Shown here in pieces: positions 36,622 through 46,118 of a DNA stretch of 64,000 nucleotides. Numbering within the stretch: position 1 is the stretch's first letter; every line of letters starts with the position of its first letter. The notes below the pieces were generated by a model that saw only the letters and a list, made by a program, of their open reading frames with translations, ran no database searches and was not told the origin of the DNA. The stretch is from Accumulibacter sp. (GTDB lineage Bacteria > Pseudomonadota > Gammaproteobacteria > Burkholderiales > Rhodocyclaceae), in the NCBI RefSeq assembly GCF_029255125.1, contig NZ_JAPUVR010000132.1:1-64000 (forward strand), given 5' to 3'. Made by a program: the position numbers and the translations under genes.

Positions 36622-37560
36622 ATGCCCATGAACATCGCCGGAAACGTCAGCGAATTGATCGGCAACACACCGCTCGTTCGCCTCAATCGTCTCGCGCACG
36701 GAATCAACGGTACGATCGCCGCCAAACTCGAGTTCTACAACCCGGCGCACAGCGTCAAGGACCGCATCGCGGCCGCGATGCTCGACGCTGCCCAAGCGGC
36801 GGGCCGGCTGACGCCGGATACCATCATTCTGGAACCCACTTCCGGCAACACGGGAATCGGCTTGGCGATGGTCTGCGCCGCACGTGGCATCAAGTGCTGC
36901 TTTGTCATGCCGGAGACGATGAGCCGCGAACGGCGCCTGCTGCTCAAGGCCTACGGTGCTGAACTCGTCCTCACGCCGGGGCCGGACGGAATGGCCGGGG
37001 CGATTCGCCGGGCCGAGGAAATGGCCGCTGCCGATTCTCGCTATCTGGTACCTCAGCAATTCGAGAATCCCGCCAATCCGGCAATTCACCGGGTAACGAC
37101 GGCCGAAGAAGTCTGGCGCGACACCGATGGTCAGGTCGATATCTTCGTGGCCGGTGTCGGTACGGGTGGGACGATCACCGGGGTGGGCGAAGTCCTCAAG
37201 GCGCGCAAACCCCAGGTGCACGTAGTTGCCGTCGAGCCCGACGCCTCGCCCGTCCTTTCCGGCGGCCAGAAGGGCCCACATCCGATCCAGGGAATCGGCG
37301 CGGGTTTTGTGCCGCGCGTTCTCAACACTGCGGTTTTCAATGAAGTGCTGCGCGTCAAGGCGGATGACGCGTTCGCCATAGCGCGCCGTATGGCGAGTGA
37401 AGAAGGTTTGCTGGTCGGCATTTCGTCGGGTGCCGCCGTCTGGGCGGCGCTGGAAGTCGCGCGTCGGGCGGAAAACGCCGGCAAGCTGACCGTCGTCGTT
37501 ATCCCGTCGTTTGGCGAACGCTATTTGTCGACCCAGCTTTACGCTCATCTCGAGGCCTGA
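36622..37560 (+). CDS. cysK: Cysteine synthase (O-acetylserine sulfhydrylase)
   Basis: PLP enzyme making cysteine from O-acetylserine and sulfide. 312 residues; the ATG has AGGAGG 8 bases upstream. Motifs: [17 protein letters not shown] Lys in [12 protein letters not shown], substrate loop [12 protein letters not shown], phosphate loop [13 protein letters not shown] and C-terminal [12 protein letters not shown]. Its place after sbp groups two steps of sulfur assimilation, although a terminator lies between them. Length and the SGNTG loop favour CysK over CysM. Confidence 0.95.
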   Translation: MPMNIAGNVSELIGNTPLVRLNRLAHGINGTIAAKLEFYNPAHSVKDRIAAAMLDAAQAAGRLTPDTIILEPTSGNTGIGLAMVCAARGIKCCFVMPETMSRERRLLLKAYGAELVLTPGPDGMAGAIRRAEEMAAADSRYLVPQQFENPANPAIHRVTTAEEVWRDTDGQVDIFVAGVGTGGTITGVGEVLKARKPQVHVVAVEPDASPVLSGGQKGPHPIQGIGAGFVPRVLNTAVFNEVLRVKADDAFAIARRMASEEGLLVGISSGAAVWAALEVARRAENAGKLTVVVIPSFGERYLSTQLYAHLEA

Positions 37561-37746
37561 CTTCGCGCGCCGAAACGCCTGCCAAACACGCCGCAGCCGC
37601 GCGCGAGGCAACATGCCGGTCGACGATTCCATCGCGTCGCCGCCTCCGGCCCCGGTCCCCGTCGGGTCCGCCGATGCCGTTCGCGCACGCGCGCCAGCCG
37701 GAGTCCGCCGGCCGGCCGCGCCTGCGGCACGACCCGCTAATGGGCG

Positions 37747-40700
37747 ATGGCCCTGATCTCGCGTATACGCGGCCGATCGGCCAGCGGCGTCGGGGCCGTC
37801 CTCGTCGGCGCCAGCCTTGGCCTGCTGCTGCTCGTCACATCGATCAGCAGGTTACTGTACGAGGCCGACGATGAACTGATCGCCGAACGCTTCCAAGCGG
37901 CGGCAACGCATCGCGCAACACAGGTCAGTCGGCACTTGCGGATGCAGGTCGACAAGCTTGCTCCGGCACAGCGTCTGTTCGCCGCCGATCAGTCGCCGAA
38001 CGCGAACGCATTTCAGGCGTTTGCTCAACGACTGCTCGATGAGCGAAACATCTTCCTGCTCGCCTGGTTGCCGGCGACGACTGCCGACCAGCCCGAAGGA
38101 CCAGAGGCCAACCCGGGTCGGCCGTCAAGCGAGCAGCTTGCCGGCACCCCGGCCGCAGCGCGCCACTTTCCGGTTTCCTATCTGGCGCCCCAAGAAACCC
38201 ACCGCTGGGTGATCGACCAATCGGGCGAAACCATGCTCAAGCAGCCGTCGCTGATCGGGCAGGCGATCGATTCCGGGCTGGTCGTCTTCTGCGCACTGAG
38301 CCCGACCGTCGCCGGGCATTGGCCAGCCGAAGCCATTGCCCTGATCGTCCCCGTCTATCGCCCGGGAAACCCGGCAGCGACTGTAGACACGCGACGCGCC
38401 ACCAACTACGGCCTGGTCATGGCGATCATCAACCCGCTACAGACCTTCGAACAGGCCAGCTTGCGCGCGGACGAAACGGGCCTGCGCGTGCGCCTGGTGG
38501 ACCGCTCACTCCCGCCAGAACAAGGCCTCATCCACGCCTGGCCGCCTGACGGCAGCGCGGGCGCTTCCCCCCCAGCCGCCGCGCTCAGCTACGAATACGA
38601 CTTCGTTCTCGGTGGGCGGCGCTCGTCGATCGTCGTCGAGGCCAGCGATGTCTGGCGTGCCGACCAGGCTTCGCCGGCGACCCGCTATGCGCCGCTGGTC
38701 GGTGCCCTCCTTGCACTCCTCGTACTGACGCAGATCAGCCTGCTGCTCAAGCGGCGCACGCTGGCAACCCGCCTACTGCGCGAGCTGGGCGAGCGGCGCA
38801 GGGCCGAAGCGTGGACGCGCAAGCTTTCTCTCGCCGTCGAACAGAATCCGGCAACGATCATCATCACCGACCTCGAAGGAAAAATCGAATACGTCAATGA
38901 ACACTTCGTAGAGTCGACCGGCTATGCCAAAGCCGAGGTGCTCGGCCGCAACCCGCGTATTCTGAAATCGGGGCGGACAGACGCCGCAACCTACGCTGAT
39001 CTGTGGACCACGATCAAGAGCGGCCGAGTCTGGCGCGGTGAGTTCGAGAACCGGCGACGCGACGGAACGCACTACCTGGAACGTGCGATGATCGCGCCGA
39101 TCCAGGATGCCCTGGGCAGAACGGCAAACTACCTGGCGATCAAGGAAGACATCACCGAACTGCGCCAGATGATCGATCGCCTGCATGAAAGCGAAAATCG
39201 CTTTCGCAGTGTCGTTTCGGTGATGGCCGAGGGCCTGATGGTGTGCGCCGACGACGGTAGCCTGATCTTTGCCAATCCCGCCGCCGAAGAGATTTTTGCC
39301 AAGGCGCAAACCCGCCTGCAGGGCGCAGCGGCGGACGAATCAGGCAGCGAGAAGCTGCGCGAGGATGGATCCATATTTCCCCCGGACGAGCGGCCATGGC
39401 TCGTTGCCATGCGCGAAGGGCGCGATGTGCGCGGCGTGGTCATGGGCCTGCGCTCGTCCGATGGCAGCTTACGCTGGATTCTGATCAACGCATCGCCGCT
39501 CGCCGCGAGCGAGGCAACGCGGCGCAACGCGGCGGTGGTGACGTTTACCGACATTACCGAGCGCAAAGCGGCGCAGCAGCGGGTGGAATTTCTGGCTCAC
39601 CACGACGCGCTGACCGAACTGCCCAACCGCGTTCTGCTGCGCGACCGGGTCGAGCAGGCGATGGCCGCGGCCAAGCGTTCGCATAGCCGCCTGGCGTTGA
39701 TGTTTCTCGACCTGGACCGCTTCAAGACGATCAACGACTCGCTCGGTCATCCGACGGGAGACAAGTTGCTCAAGGCCATCGTCGAGCGCTTGCGATCGTG
39801 CGTGCGCGAATCCGACACGATCAGTCGACAGGGCGGCGACGAGTTCATCATCCTGCTTCGGGACGCACGCGACGGAGATGCCGTATCACGCCTGGCCGAC
39901 AAGATCCATCGGCGAATGTCCGAAACGTTTCTGATCGACACGCACGCCTTGTCGACCTCGTTTTCGATCGGCATCGCGATGTTTCCGGAGGATGGCGACA
40001 ACTTCGACGACCTGACGCAGAAAGCCGATACGGCGATGTATCACGCCAAGCAGGCCGGCCGCAGCGCGCACCGCTTCTTCACCGAACAGATGAACGTGCA
40101 GGTGGTCGAGCATATGAAACTCGAGACCGACCTGCGGCAAGCGCTCGAACGTAATGAGTTCGTCCTCCACTATCAGCCGCAGATCAAGCTGGACAGCGGC
40201 GAGATCTCCGGTGTCGAAGCGCTGGTGCGCTGGCGCAGCGCCGAGCGTGGCATCGTCGGACCTGGCCGCTTCATTCCGATCGCCGAGGAAACGGGTCTCA
40301 TCGTACCGATCGGCAAGTGGGTGATCGGCGAAGCGTGCCGGCAGGCGCGCGCGTGGCAAGACGCCGGCCTGCCGCCGTTTACCGTCGCCGTCAACCTCTC
40401 GGCGATGCAATATCGGCGCAGCGACCTGGTCGACACGGTAATCAACGCTCTGGTGCTTGCCGACCTCGATTCGCGCTGGCTCGAGCTCGAACTCACCGAG
40501 TCCATCCTCATCCAGGATAGCGAAGCGGCGCTGGAAACGGCGCGTCGGCTGAAAGCGATCGGTGTCCGACTTTCGGTCGACGACTTCGGCACCGGATACT
40601 CGAGCCTGGCGTATCTGAAACGCTTCGCCGTTGACAAGCTGAAAGTCGCCCAACCCTTTGTGCAGGATGTGGTGCGCGACGCCGACGATGCTGCGATCGT

Positions 40701-40893
40701 TCGTGCGATCATCCAGATGGCGCATAGCCTGAAGCTGCGGGCCATCGCCGAGGGCGTCGAAACGGTCGAGCAGGCGGAACAGTTAGGCGCCTTCGCCTGC
40801 GACGAGATTCAGGGCTATTGGCTGGCTCGGCCGATGCCGGCTGACGATGTGGCCGCGTTCGTGCGCACCCGCCCGCCGTCCGGAGCGTCCTGA
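37747..40893 (+). CDS. CHASE-PAS-PAS-GGDEF-EAL membrane c-di-GMP protein
   Basis: Inner-membrane sensor with cytoplasmic c-di-GMP domains. 1048 residues. Membrane helix 1 about 16-38; periplasmic CHASE-type sensor about 45-310 (YLAPQETHRWVIDQSG); helix 2 about 315-338; PAS 1 about 355-475 (AVEQNPATIIITDLEGKIEY); PAS 2 about 480-610; GGDEF about 615-775 with intact motif (RQGGDEFIILL); EAL about 790-1035 with GVEALVRW and DDFGTGYSSLAYLKRF. Both catalytic signatures look intact. Its last 79 bases overlap the convergent 5-formyl-THF cyclo-ligase gene. The ATG at 37747 lacks a strong Shine-Dalgarno. Confidence 0.92.
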   Translation: MALISRIRGRSASGVGAVLVGASLGLLLLVTSISRLLYEADDELIAERFQAAATHRATQVSRHLRMQVDKLAPAQRLFAADQSPNANAFQAFAQRLLDERNIFLLAWLPATTADQPEGPEANPGRPSSEQLAGTPAAARHFPVSYLAPQETHRWVIDQSGETMLKQPSLIGQAIDSGLVVFCALSPTVAGHWPAEAIALIVPVYRPGNPAATVDTRRATNYGLVMAIINPLQTFEQASLRADETGLRVRLVDRSLPPEQGLIHAWPPDGSAGASPPAAALSYEYDFVLGGRRSSIVVEASDVWRADQASPATRYAPLVGALLALLVLTQISLLLKRRTLATRLLRELGERRRAEAWTRKLSLAVEQNPATIIITDLEGKIEYVNEHFVESTGYAKAEVLGRNPRILKSGRTDAATYADLWTTIKSGRVWRGEFENRRRDGTHYLERAMIAPIQDALGRTANYLAIKEDITELRQMIDRLHESENRFRSVVSVMAEGLMVCADDGSLIFANPAAEEIFAKAQTRLQGAAADESGSEKLREDGSIFPPDERPWLVAMREGRDVRGVVMGLRSSDGSLRWILINASPLAASEATRRNAAVVTFTDITERKAAQQRVEFLAHHDALTELPNRVLLRDRVEQAMAAAKRSHSRLALMFLDLDRFKTINDSLGHPTGDKLLKAIVERLRSCVRESDTISRQGGDEFIILLRDARDGDAVSRLADKIHRRMSETFLIDTHALSTSFSIGIAMFPEDGDNFDDLTQKADTAMYHAKQAGRSAHRFFTEQMNVQVVEHMKLETDLRQALERNEFVLHYQPQIKLDSGEISGVEALVRWRSAERGIVGPGRFIPIAEETGLIVPIGKWVIGEACRQARAWQDAGLPPFTVAVNLSAMQYRRSDLVDTVINALVLADLDSRWLELELTESILIQDSEAALETARRLKAIGVRLSVDDFGTGYSSLAYLKRFAVDKLKVAQPFVQDVVRDADDAAIVRAIIQMAHSLKLRAIAEGVETVEQAEQLGAFACDEIQGYWLARPMPADDVAAFVRTRPPSGAS

Positions 40894-41525
40894 GCGTCCG
40901 CACGCCGGCCCGGAAAGACGCCAGCCTCGCTGACGATCGCGTCGAGCGGCTGATCATGCGCTGCGGGAAATATCGAATCTAGCCGCCCCAGTTCAAAACC
41001 GACGCCGATCGCCAACGGACGCGGCGACAGGCTTGCCAGCGTACAGTCGAAGTGCCCGCCGCCGTAACCGAGGCGGTAGCCGGCTGCGTCGAAACCGACG
41101 AGCGGGATGAGTAGTGCTTGCGGCTCCACGAAATCGCCGGTCGCCGGAGCCGGAATCCCGTAAACGTCCGGGCGCAGCAGCGTATCCGGTCGCCAGACGC
41201 GGAAAGCCAGCGTGCGCTGTCCGCCTGTGGCTACCGGGAGCAAGGCGCAAAAACCCGGATTGGCACGCGCGCACCATTCGGCGAGCAACGGCCGCAGATC
41301 GGGTTCGTTGTGTACCGGCCAGCAGAAGCCGACGCGCATGGTGCACAGGTCGGGGAAACCCTGGCGCACGTGCGTGCGGATCAGTTGCGAAAGGCGAAGC
41401 CACTCGCTCGCCGGTAGAGCCCGGCGAGCCGCGAGCAGTTCGCGTCGTCGCAGTCTACGACGCTGATTGGCAGCCCCGTCGCTCGCTGGCCAGGCGCTGA
41501 TTTCCGCCGTCCGGCTCTCCGCCAT
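40815..41525 (-). CDS. 5-formyltetrahydrofolate cyclo-ligase
   Basis: Converts 5-formyl-THF to methenyl-THF with ATP, recycling folate. 236 residues; the ATG at 41525 follows GGAGG. Motifs: RRRLRRRELLAARRALPA (phosphate-binding basic N terminus), VGFCWPVHNEPDLRPLLA, ALLIPLVGFDAAGYRLGYGG followed by GHFD (family GYGGGYYD). The C-terminal 30 residues extend past the normal end and overlap the EAL gene on the other strand. It is divergent from the lytic transglycosylase gene, 44 bases away. Confidence 0.92.
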   Translation of the reverse strand: MAESRTAEISAWPASDGAANQRRRLRRRELLAARRALPASEWLRLSQLIRTHVRQGFPDLCTMRVGFCWPVHNEPDLRPLLAEWCARANPGFCALLPVATGGQRTLAFRVWRPDTLLRPDVYGIPAPATGDFVEPQALLIPLVGFDAAGYRLGYGGGHFDCTLASLSPRPLAIGVGFELGRLDSIFPAAHDQPLDAIVSEAGVFPGRRADAQDAPDGGRVRTNAATSSAGIGRASQ

Positions 41526-41569
41526 GTGCTATCCTCCACTCGCTTCAATTTCCAGAAAACCAGCATATC

Positions 41570-43513
41570 ATGAAGTTTCGTCGCACCCTCCTGCTTATTC
41601 ACTGGGCATTTTTCGGGGTGGCTACACTGGCCTTCGGCGTGCCCTCGGATGAACAGTTTCTCGCTGCCCGGGAGGCAGCGCGGAGCGCCGACAAAGCCAG
41701 GCTCGAACGTCTGGCACCCACCCTCGAGGAGCATGAGCTCGCCGCCTATGTCGATTACTGGCGCCTCCTGCTCGACCTGAAGGACGCCGACGCAAGCACC
41801 ATCAACGCCTTCCTCGCCCGCCACGAAACGACCTACGTTGGCGAAAAGTTGCGCGCCGACTGGCTGCGCCAGCAGGGAAGGAAGCAGCAATGGGCCAGCT
41901 TCGATGGCGAGTACCCGCGTCTCGTGCAAGCCGATCAGGAACTCGCCTGCTATGCGCTGCAGAGCCGGCGAGCGCAGGGCGACAAACGTGTCGCCGACGA
42001 CGCGCTGTCGCTCTGGCTGACGCTGCTCGAGCCGCCCGAATCGTGCTATCCGGTGCTCGAAGCGCTGATCGTCGACAAGCGAGTCCTTGCCGATTCGGTC
42101 TGGGAGCGCATCCGCATTCAGTTTGAAGCCAACAAGATCGCCGCTGCCCTGTTCAGCATGAACTATCTTCCGGCGAGTCAGACACCTGAAAAGAAGCAGG
42201 CGCAGGCCGTCGCCGACGCGCCAATGCCCTGGCTGAGCCGCTTGCCGAGCGATTTCGCGAGCAGTCGCCTGCAGCGCGAGTTGGCCGCCCTGGCCATCCA
42301 ACGCGTTGCACGCAACGATCCCCGGATGGCGGCCGAGCAGTTGAGCCGGCTGGCCGGAGCACTGGGCGCGCGCGAGAAGGGCTGGGCCTGGAGCCAGATC
42401 GGCTGGCAGGCGGCCCAGCGCCACGTGCCGGAAGCGCTCGACTGGTACCGCCAGGCGGGCGACACGCCGTTGTCCGACGAGACCGCACAATGGAAGGTAC
42501 GGGCGGCGTTGCGCGCGCACGACTGGGCCAGCGTCCGGGCGACGATCGAGCGCATGCCAGCGCCGCTGGCTGCCCAACCGGCCTGGGTCTACTGGCTGGG
42601 GCGCGCTTATCGTGCCGGCGGACGCCTGGAAGAAGCCAATGCGCTCTTCGCGAAAATCGCCGGGCGACCCGACTTCTACGGCAATCTGGCCAACGACGAA
42701 CTGGGTCGACCGACAAGCCCGCCAGTTCGGGCAACGCCACCGAGCGCGGAGGAACTGGCCAGACTGAGGGCCAACGTCGGCGTGCAGCGCGCGCTCGCCT
42801 TCTTCCGCCTCAACCTGCGCACGGAAGGTACCCGGGAGTGGAACTGGGCGCTACGCGAGATGAGCGACCGCGAACTTCTGGCGGCCTCGGAACTGGCGAA
42901 GCGCGCCGGAATTTACGACCGGGCTATCGCGGCAGCCGATCGCACGCGCGAGGAGCACGACTTCACGCTGCGCTACCTCAGCCCATTTTCCGAGCACGTG
43001 CGGCCGGCGGCGCGTAACCAGGCGCTCGACGATGCCTGGGTTTATGGTCTGATGCGACAGGAGAGCCGCTTCGTCAGCAGCGCACGCTCAGCCGTCGGCG
43101 CTTCCGGACTCATGCAACTGATGCCGGCGACCGCCCGATGGGTAGCCAACAAGATCGGCCTGAAAGACTTCAGTCCGGCAAGGGTGAACGACACGGAGAC
43201 CAACGTCCTGCTCGGTACGACCTATATGCGGCTCGTCCTCGATAGTCTGGACAATCAGCCGGTCGTCGCCTCAGCCGCCTACAACGCCGGGCCGGGCCGC
43301 GCCCGCCGCTGGCGCGCCGATCGGCCGCTGGAAGGCGCCATCTACGCCGAAACGATTCCGTTCAGCGAAACGCGCGACTACGTCAAGAAGGTAATGAGCA
43401 ACGCGGTCTATTACTCGGCCTTGTTCGACGGCAAGCCGCAAACGATCAAGGGGCGACTGGGCGTCGTCCCGCCGCGCAGCGGCAGCGAAGCGAAGGCTGA
43501 CGAATTGCCGTAA
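41570..43513 (+). CDS. Soluble lytic murein transglycosylase (Slt70-like)
   Basis: Periplasmic enzyme cleaving peptidoglycan to anhydro-muropeptides. 647 residues. N-terminal signal (LLLIHWAFFGVATLAFG), a long alpha-superhelical ring of TPR-like helices (about 40-460), then the catalytic SLT domain near 480-620 with Glu in LMRQESRFVSSARSAVGASG, LMQLMPATARWV and YNAGPGRARRW. Length and order match the Slt70 family. It is followed 40 bases later by the NDUFA9-like gene. Confidence 0.95.
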   Translation: MKFRRTLLLIHWAFFGVATLAFGVPSDEQFLAAREAARSADKARLERLAPTLEEHELAAYVDYWRLLLDLKDADASTINAFLARHETTYVGEKLRADWLRQQGRKQQWASFDGEYPRLVQADQELACYALQSRRAQGDKRVADDALSLWLTLLEPPESCYPVLEALIVDKRVLADSVWERIRIQFEANKIAAALFSMNYLPASQTPEKKQAQAVADAPMPWLSRLPSDFASSRLQRELAALAIQRVARNDPRMAAEQLSRLAGALGAREKGWAWSQIGWQAAQRHVPEALDWYRQAGDTPLSDETAQWKVRAALRAHDWASVRATIERMPAPLAAQPAWVYWLGRAYRAGGRLEEANALFAKIAGRPDFYGNLANDELGRPTSPPVRATPPSAEELARLRANVGVQRALAFFRLNLRTEGTREWNWALREMSDRELLAASELAKRAGIYDRAIAAADRTREEHDFTLRYLSPFSEHVRPAARNQALDDAWVYGLMRQESRFVSSARSAVGASGLMQLMPATARWVANKIGLKDFSPARVNDTETNVLLGTTYMRLVLDSLDNQPVVASAAYNAGPGRARRWRADRPLEGAIYAETIPFSETRDYVKKVMSNAVYYSALFDGKPQTIKGRLGVVPPRSGSEAKADELP

Positions 43514-43553
43514 AATCGTATTTTTCCGACACTTGTGCAAGCAGTAGGAGGCG

Positions 43554-44519
43554 ATGGAAGTGGAAAATGTGCTGTTGATCGGCGGCAGCGGCTTTGTCGG
43601 CGGGTGGATCGCCAACTGTCTTTCGGGACGCGGCGTCCGGGTGACCATACCGACCCGTCACCGCGAAAACACCAAACGCTTGACGACCGTACCGATGGTC
43701 AGCATGGTCGAGGCAAACGTGCACGACGCGCTGGCGCTGCGCCAACTGATGCAGGGCCAGGATGCGGTGATCAACCTGGTCGGCATCCTCCACGACGGAG
43801 ATTCGCGACTCCCTTACGGCAAGGGATTTGCCGCCGCGCATGTCGAGCTGCCAGGCAAGATCATCGCGGCAATGCAGGCGAGCGGCGTGCGCCGTCTGGT
43901 GCATATGAGCGCGCTCAAAGCGGCGGTCGACGCGCCATCCGAGTATCTACGCTCCAAGGGCGAGGGCGAAGCTCTCGCCAAAGCGGCCGCTGGCGCGCTG
44001 GATGTAACCATCTTCCGCCCCTCGGTGATTTTTGGACCGGGCGATGCCTTTCTCAACATGTTCGGCAAGTTGCTCAGGCTCCTGCCGGTCCTGCCGCTGG
44101 CCGGCGGCGAGGCGTGCTTCCAGCCGGTTTTCGTCGGCGATGTGGCAAACGTCTTCGTGGACTGTCTGCAGCAACGCACGACTTTTGGAAAGACCTACGA
44201 ACTGGCGGGACCGCGAGTTTACACATTGCGCGAACTGGTCGACTACACCGCCCAGCTCGTCGGCAAGCGGCGACGCATCATCGACCTCGGAACGGGTGGC
44301 TGGGCCTATCTGCAAGCCGGCCTGATGTGGCTGCTACCAAACCCGCCGCTTTCGCCAGACAACCTGCGATCAATGGAAGTCGACAGCGTCAGCGATGGCG
44401 AGCACAACTACCCGGGCTGGCAACCGACCTCGCTTGAAGCGATCGCCCCGAGCTATCTCTCGCCGGACGAGATCGAGCAGTTTCGTCTTGACCGTTACCG
44501 CTATCGGGCCGGGCGGTGA
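43554..44519 (+). CDS. Complex I NDUFA9-like NAD(P)-binding protein
   Basis: Extended SDR (atypical) protein of the NDUFA9-like group. 321 residues. The N-terminal nucleotide fold is VLLIGGSGFVGGWIANCLS. HMSALKAAVDAPSEYLRSKG carries the altered active-site region (YLRSK in place of YxxxK in classical form). The start may be ATG 43554 or GTG 43560; the latter has AGGAGG at better spacing. In many betaproteobacteria this gene lies next to the CCA gene as here. Function in respiration is suggested by the name only. Confidence 0.88.
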   Translation: MEVENVLLIGGSGFVGGWIANCLSGRGVRVTIPTRHRENTKRLTTVPMVSMVEANVHDALALRQLMQGQDAVINLVGILHDGDSRLPYGKGFAAAHVELPGKIIAAMQASGVRRLVHMSALKAAVDAPSEYLRSKGEGEALAKAAAGALDVTIFRPSVIFGPGDAFLNMFGKLLRLLPVLPLAGGEACFQPVFVGDVANVFVDCLQQRTTFGKTYELAGPRVYTLRELVDYTAQLVGKRRRIIDLGTGGWAYLQAGLMWLLPNPPLSPDNLRSMEVDSVSDGEHNYPGWQPTSLEAIAPSYLSPDEIEQFRLDRYRYRAGR

Positions 44520-44551
44520 ACGATTGACCACGGCGATCGGCAGCGAATAGC

Positions 44552-45769
44552 ATGCAGATCTTCGTGGTGGGCGGCGCGGTCCGTGACGAACTGCTTGGCC
44601 TGCCCGTGCAGGATCGCGACCATGTCGTCGTCGGTGCGTCGGCCGATCAGCTGCTGGCGCTGGGCTTCAAACCGGTGGGCAAGGATTTCCCGGTCTTTCT
44701 CCACCCGACGACGCGCGAGGAGTACGCGCTCGCACGCAGCGAACGGAAGACCGGGCAAGGCTACAAGGGCTTTACCGTCCATGCTTCGCCCGAGGTCAGC
44801 CTGGCCGACGATCTGGCGCGCCGCGATCTGACGATCAACGCGATCGCGCGCGCCGCCGACGGGCGGCTGATCGACCCTTACGGTGGACGCGAGGATCTCG
44901 TCGCGCGCGTTCTACGCCATGTCGGTCCAGCCTTCGTCGAAGACCCGGTGCGCATCCTGCGTCTGGCCCGCTTCGCGGCCCGCTTCGCTGACTTCAGCGT
45001 TGCGCCCGAAACGCTCGCGCTGATGCGCAGCATGGTCGACCAGGGCGAGGTCGACCACCTGGTCGCCGAGCGCGTCTGGCAGGAGCTGGCCAAGGGCCTG
45101 GGCGAGATCAAGCCCTCGCGCATGTTTGACATCCTGCGAGAGTGCGGCGCACTGGCACGACTGTTGCCGGAAATCGATCGCCTGTTCGGTGTTCCTCAGC
45201 GCGCCGACTACCATCCGGAAATCGACACCGGCAAGCATGTCATGATGGTCGTCGACCTCGCGGCCGAGCTTCGCTGCTCCTTGCCGGTGCGCTTTGCCGC
45301 GCTGCTGCACGATCTCGGCAAAGGGACGACAGCGGCGGCCGACCTGCCCCGCCATCCGGGACACGAGGCGCGCAGCGCCGACCTGGTAGACGCCGTCTGC
45401 CGACGTCTGAAAGTACCGGTCGAATGCCGCGATCTGGCTCTGCTCGTCGCCCGCCATCACGGCACGGTCCACCGCGCCGTCGAAATGACCCCGGCGAGCC
45501 TGGTTCGCCTGCTCGAAACGACCGACGCCTTGCGCCGTCCAGAACGCTTCGAACAACTGCTCGAAGCCTGTATCTGCGACTTTCACGGCCGCCTCGGCTG
45601 GCGCGAGGTTCCTTATCCGGCCGCTGAACGTCTCCGCCAGGCACAGCATGCAATACGCGGGGTCGACGCAGCGGCCATTGCTGCGGCCTGCGCTCAGCCG
45701 CAGGAGATCGCCGCGCGCCTGCACCAAGCACGCGTCGCGGCAGTCAAGGCAATGATCGTCGGCGAGTAA
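44552..45769 (+). CDS. cca: Multifunctional CCA-adding enzyme with HD domain
   Basis: tRNA nucleotidyltransferase that adds or repairs the 3' CCA end. 405 residues. Head domain: FVVGGAVRDELLGLPVQDRD (GGxVRD with the DxD metal pair), then DLARRDLTINAIARA and RILRLARFAARF. The C-terminal half has an HD phosphohydrolase domain (RFAALLHDLGKGTT, ARHHGTVHRA), as in gamma- and betaproteobacterial enzymes with 2',3'-cyclic phosphodiesterase activity. The ATG at 44552 has no strong Shine-Dalgarno. Confidence 0.96.
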   Translation: MQIFVVGGAVRDELLGLPVQDRDHVVVGASADQLLALGFKPVGKDFPVFLHPTTREEYALARSERKTGQGYKGFTVHASPEVSLADDLARRDLTINAIARAADGRLIDPYGGREDLVARVLRHVGPAFVEDPVRILRLARFAARFADFSVAPETLALMRSMVDQGEVDHLVAERVWQELAKGLGEIKPSRMFDILRECGALARLLPEIDRLFGVPQRADYHPEIDTGKHVMMVVDLAAELRCSLPVRFAALLHDLGKGTTAAADLPRHPGHEARSADLVDAVCRRLKVPVECRDLALLVARHHGTVHRAVEMTPASLVRLLETTDALRRPERFEQLLEACICDFHGRLGWREVPYPAAERLRQAQHAIRGVDAAAIAAACAQPQEIAARLHQARVAAVKAMIVGE

Positions 45770-45797
45770 CGGCCGGCGTCGGAAAGGGCGCTTCGGG

Positions 45798-46118
45798 TCA
45801 GCGCGCAGCGGGCAGCGAGACGTTTGCCTGCGCCAGCAGTTGGCGGACCAGCACCATGCTCTTGATGGCGTGCCGATTGATTCTTTCGATCGGCTTGTTG
45901 CCCTCGCCAGTGCCACCGTCGCCGCTGGCGCCCTCGGTGGCGCTGACCGACGAGTCGGATGAACCCGGAGCCCCGTCGCCGCCCGAGGAGCCGGCGCCGT
46001 CGCCACCGACCGACGAGCCACTGTGTCCATCCGAACCGCTGCTTTGTGCCAGCGCACAAGGCGTTGCGAGCAAGCCCGCAAGCAGCAGGGTGAGCGCGAG
46101 CCGACTTTTCATGGTCAT
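45798..46118 (-). CDS. Small secreted Gly/Ser/Asp-rich protein
   Basis: Family not recognised. 106 residues. A clear signal peptide (MTMKSRLALTLLLAGLLATP, cleavage near ALA-QS) is followed by about 50 residues of low complexity rich in Gly, Ser and Asp (for example GSDGHSGSSVGGDGAGSSGG) and then a helical, partly conserved-looking C terminus (INRHAIKSMVLVRQLLAQAN). The ATG overlaps the stop of the thioredoxin-fold gene (ATGA, 46115-46118), so the two are translationally coupled; this is the main reason to accept it as a gene. Confidence 0.65.
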   Translation of the reverse strand: MTMKSRLALTLLLAGLLATPCALAQSSGSDGHSGSSVGGDGAGSSGGDGAPGSSDSSVSATEGASGDGGTGEGNKPIERINRHAIKSMVLVRQLLAQANVSLPAAR

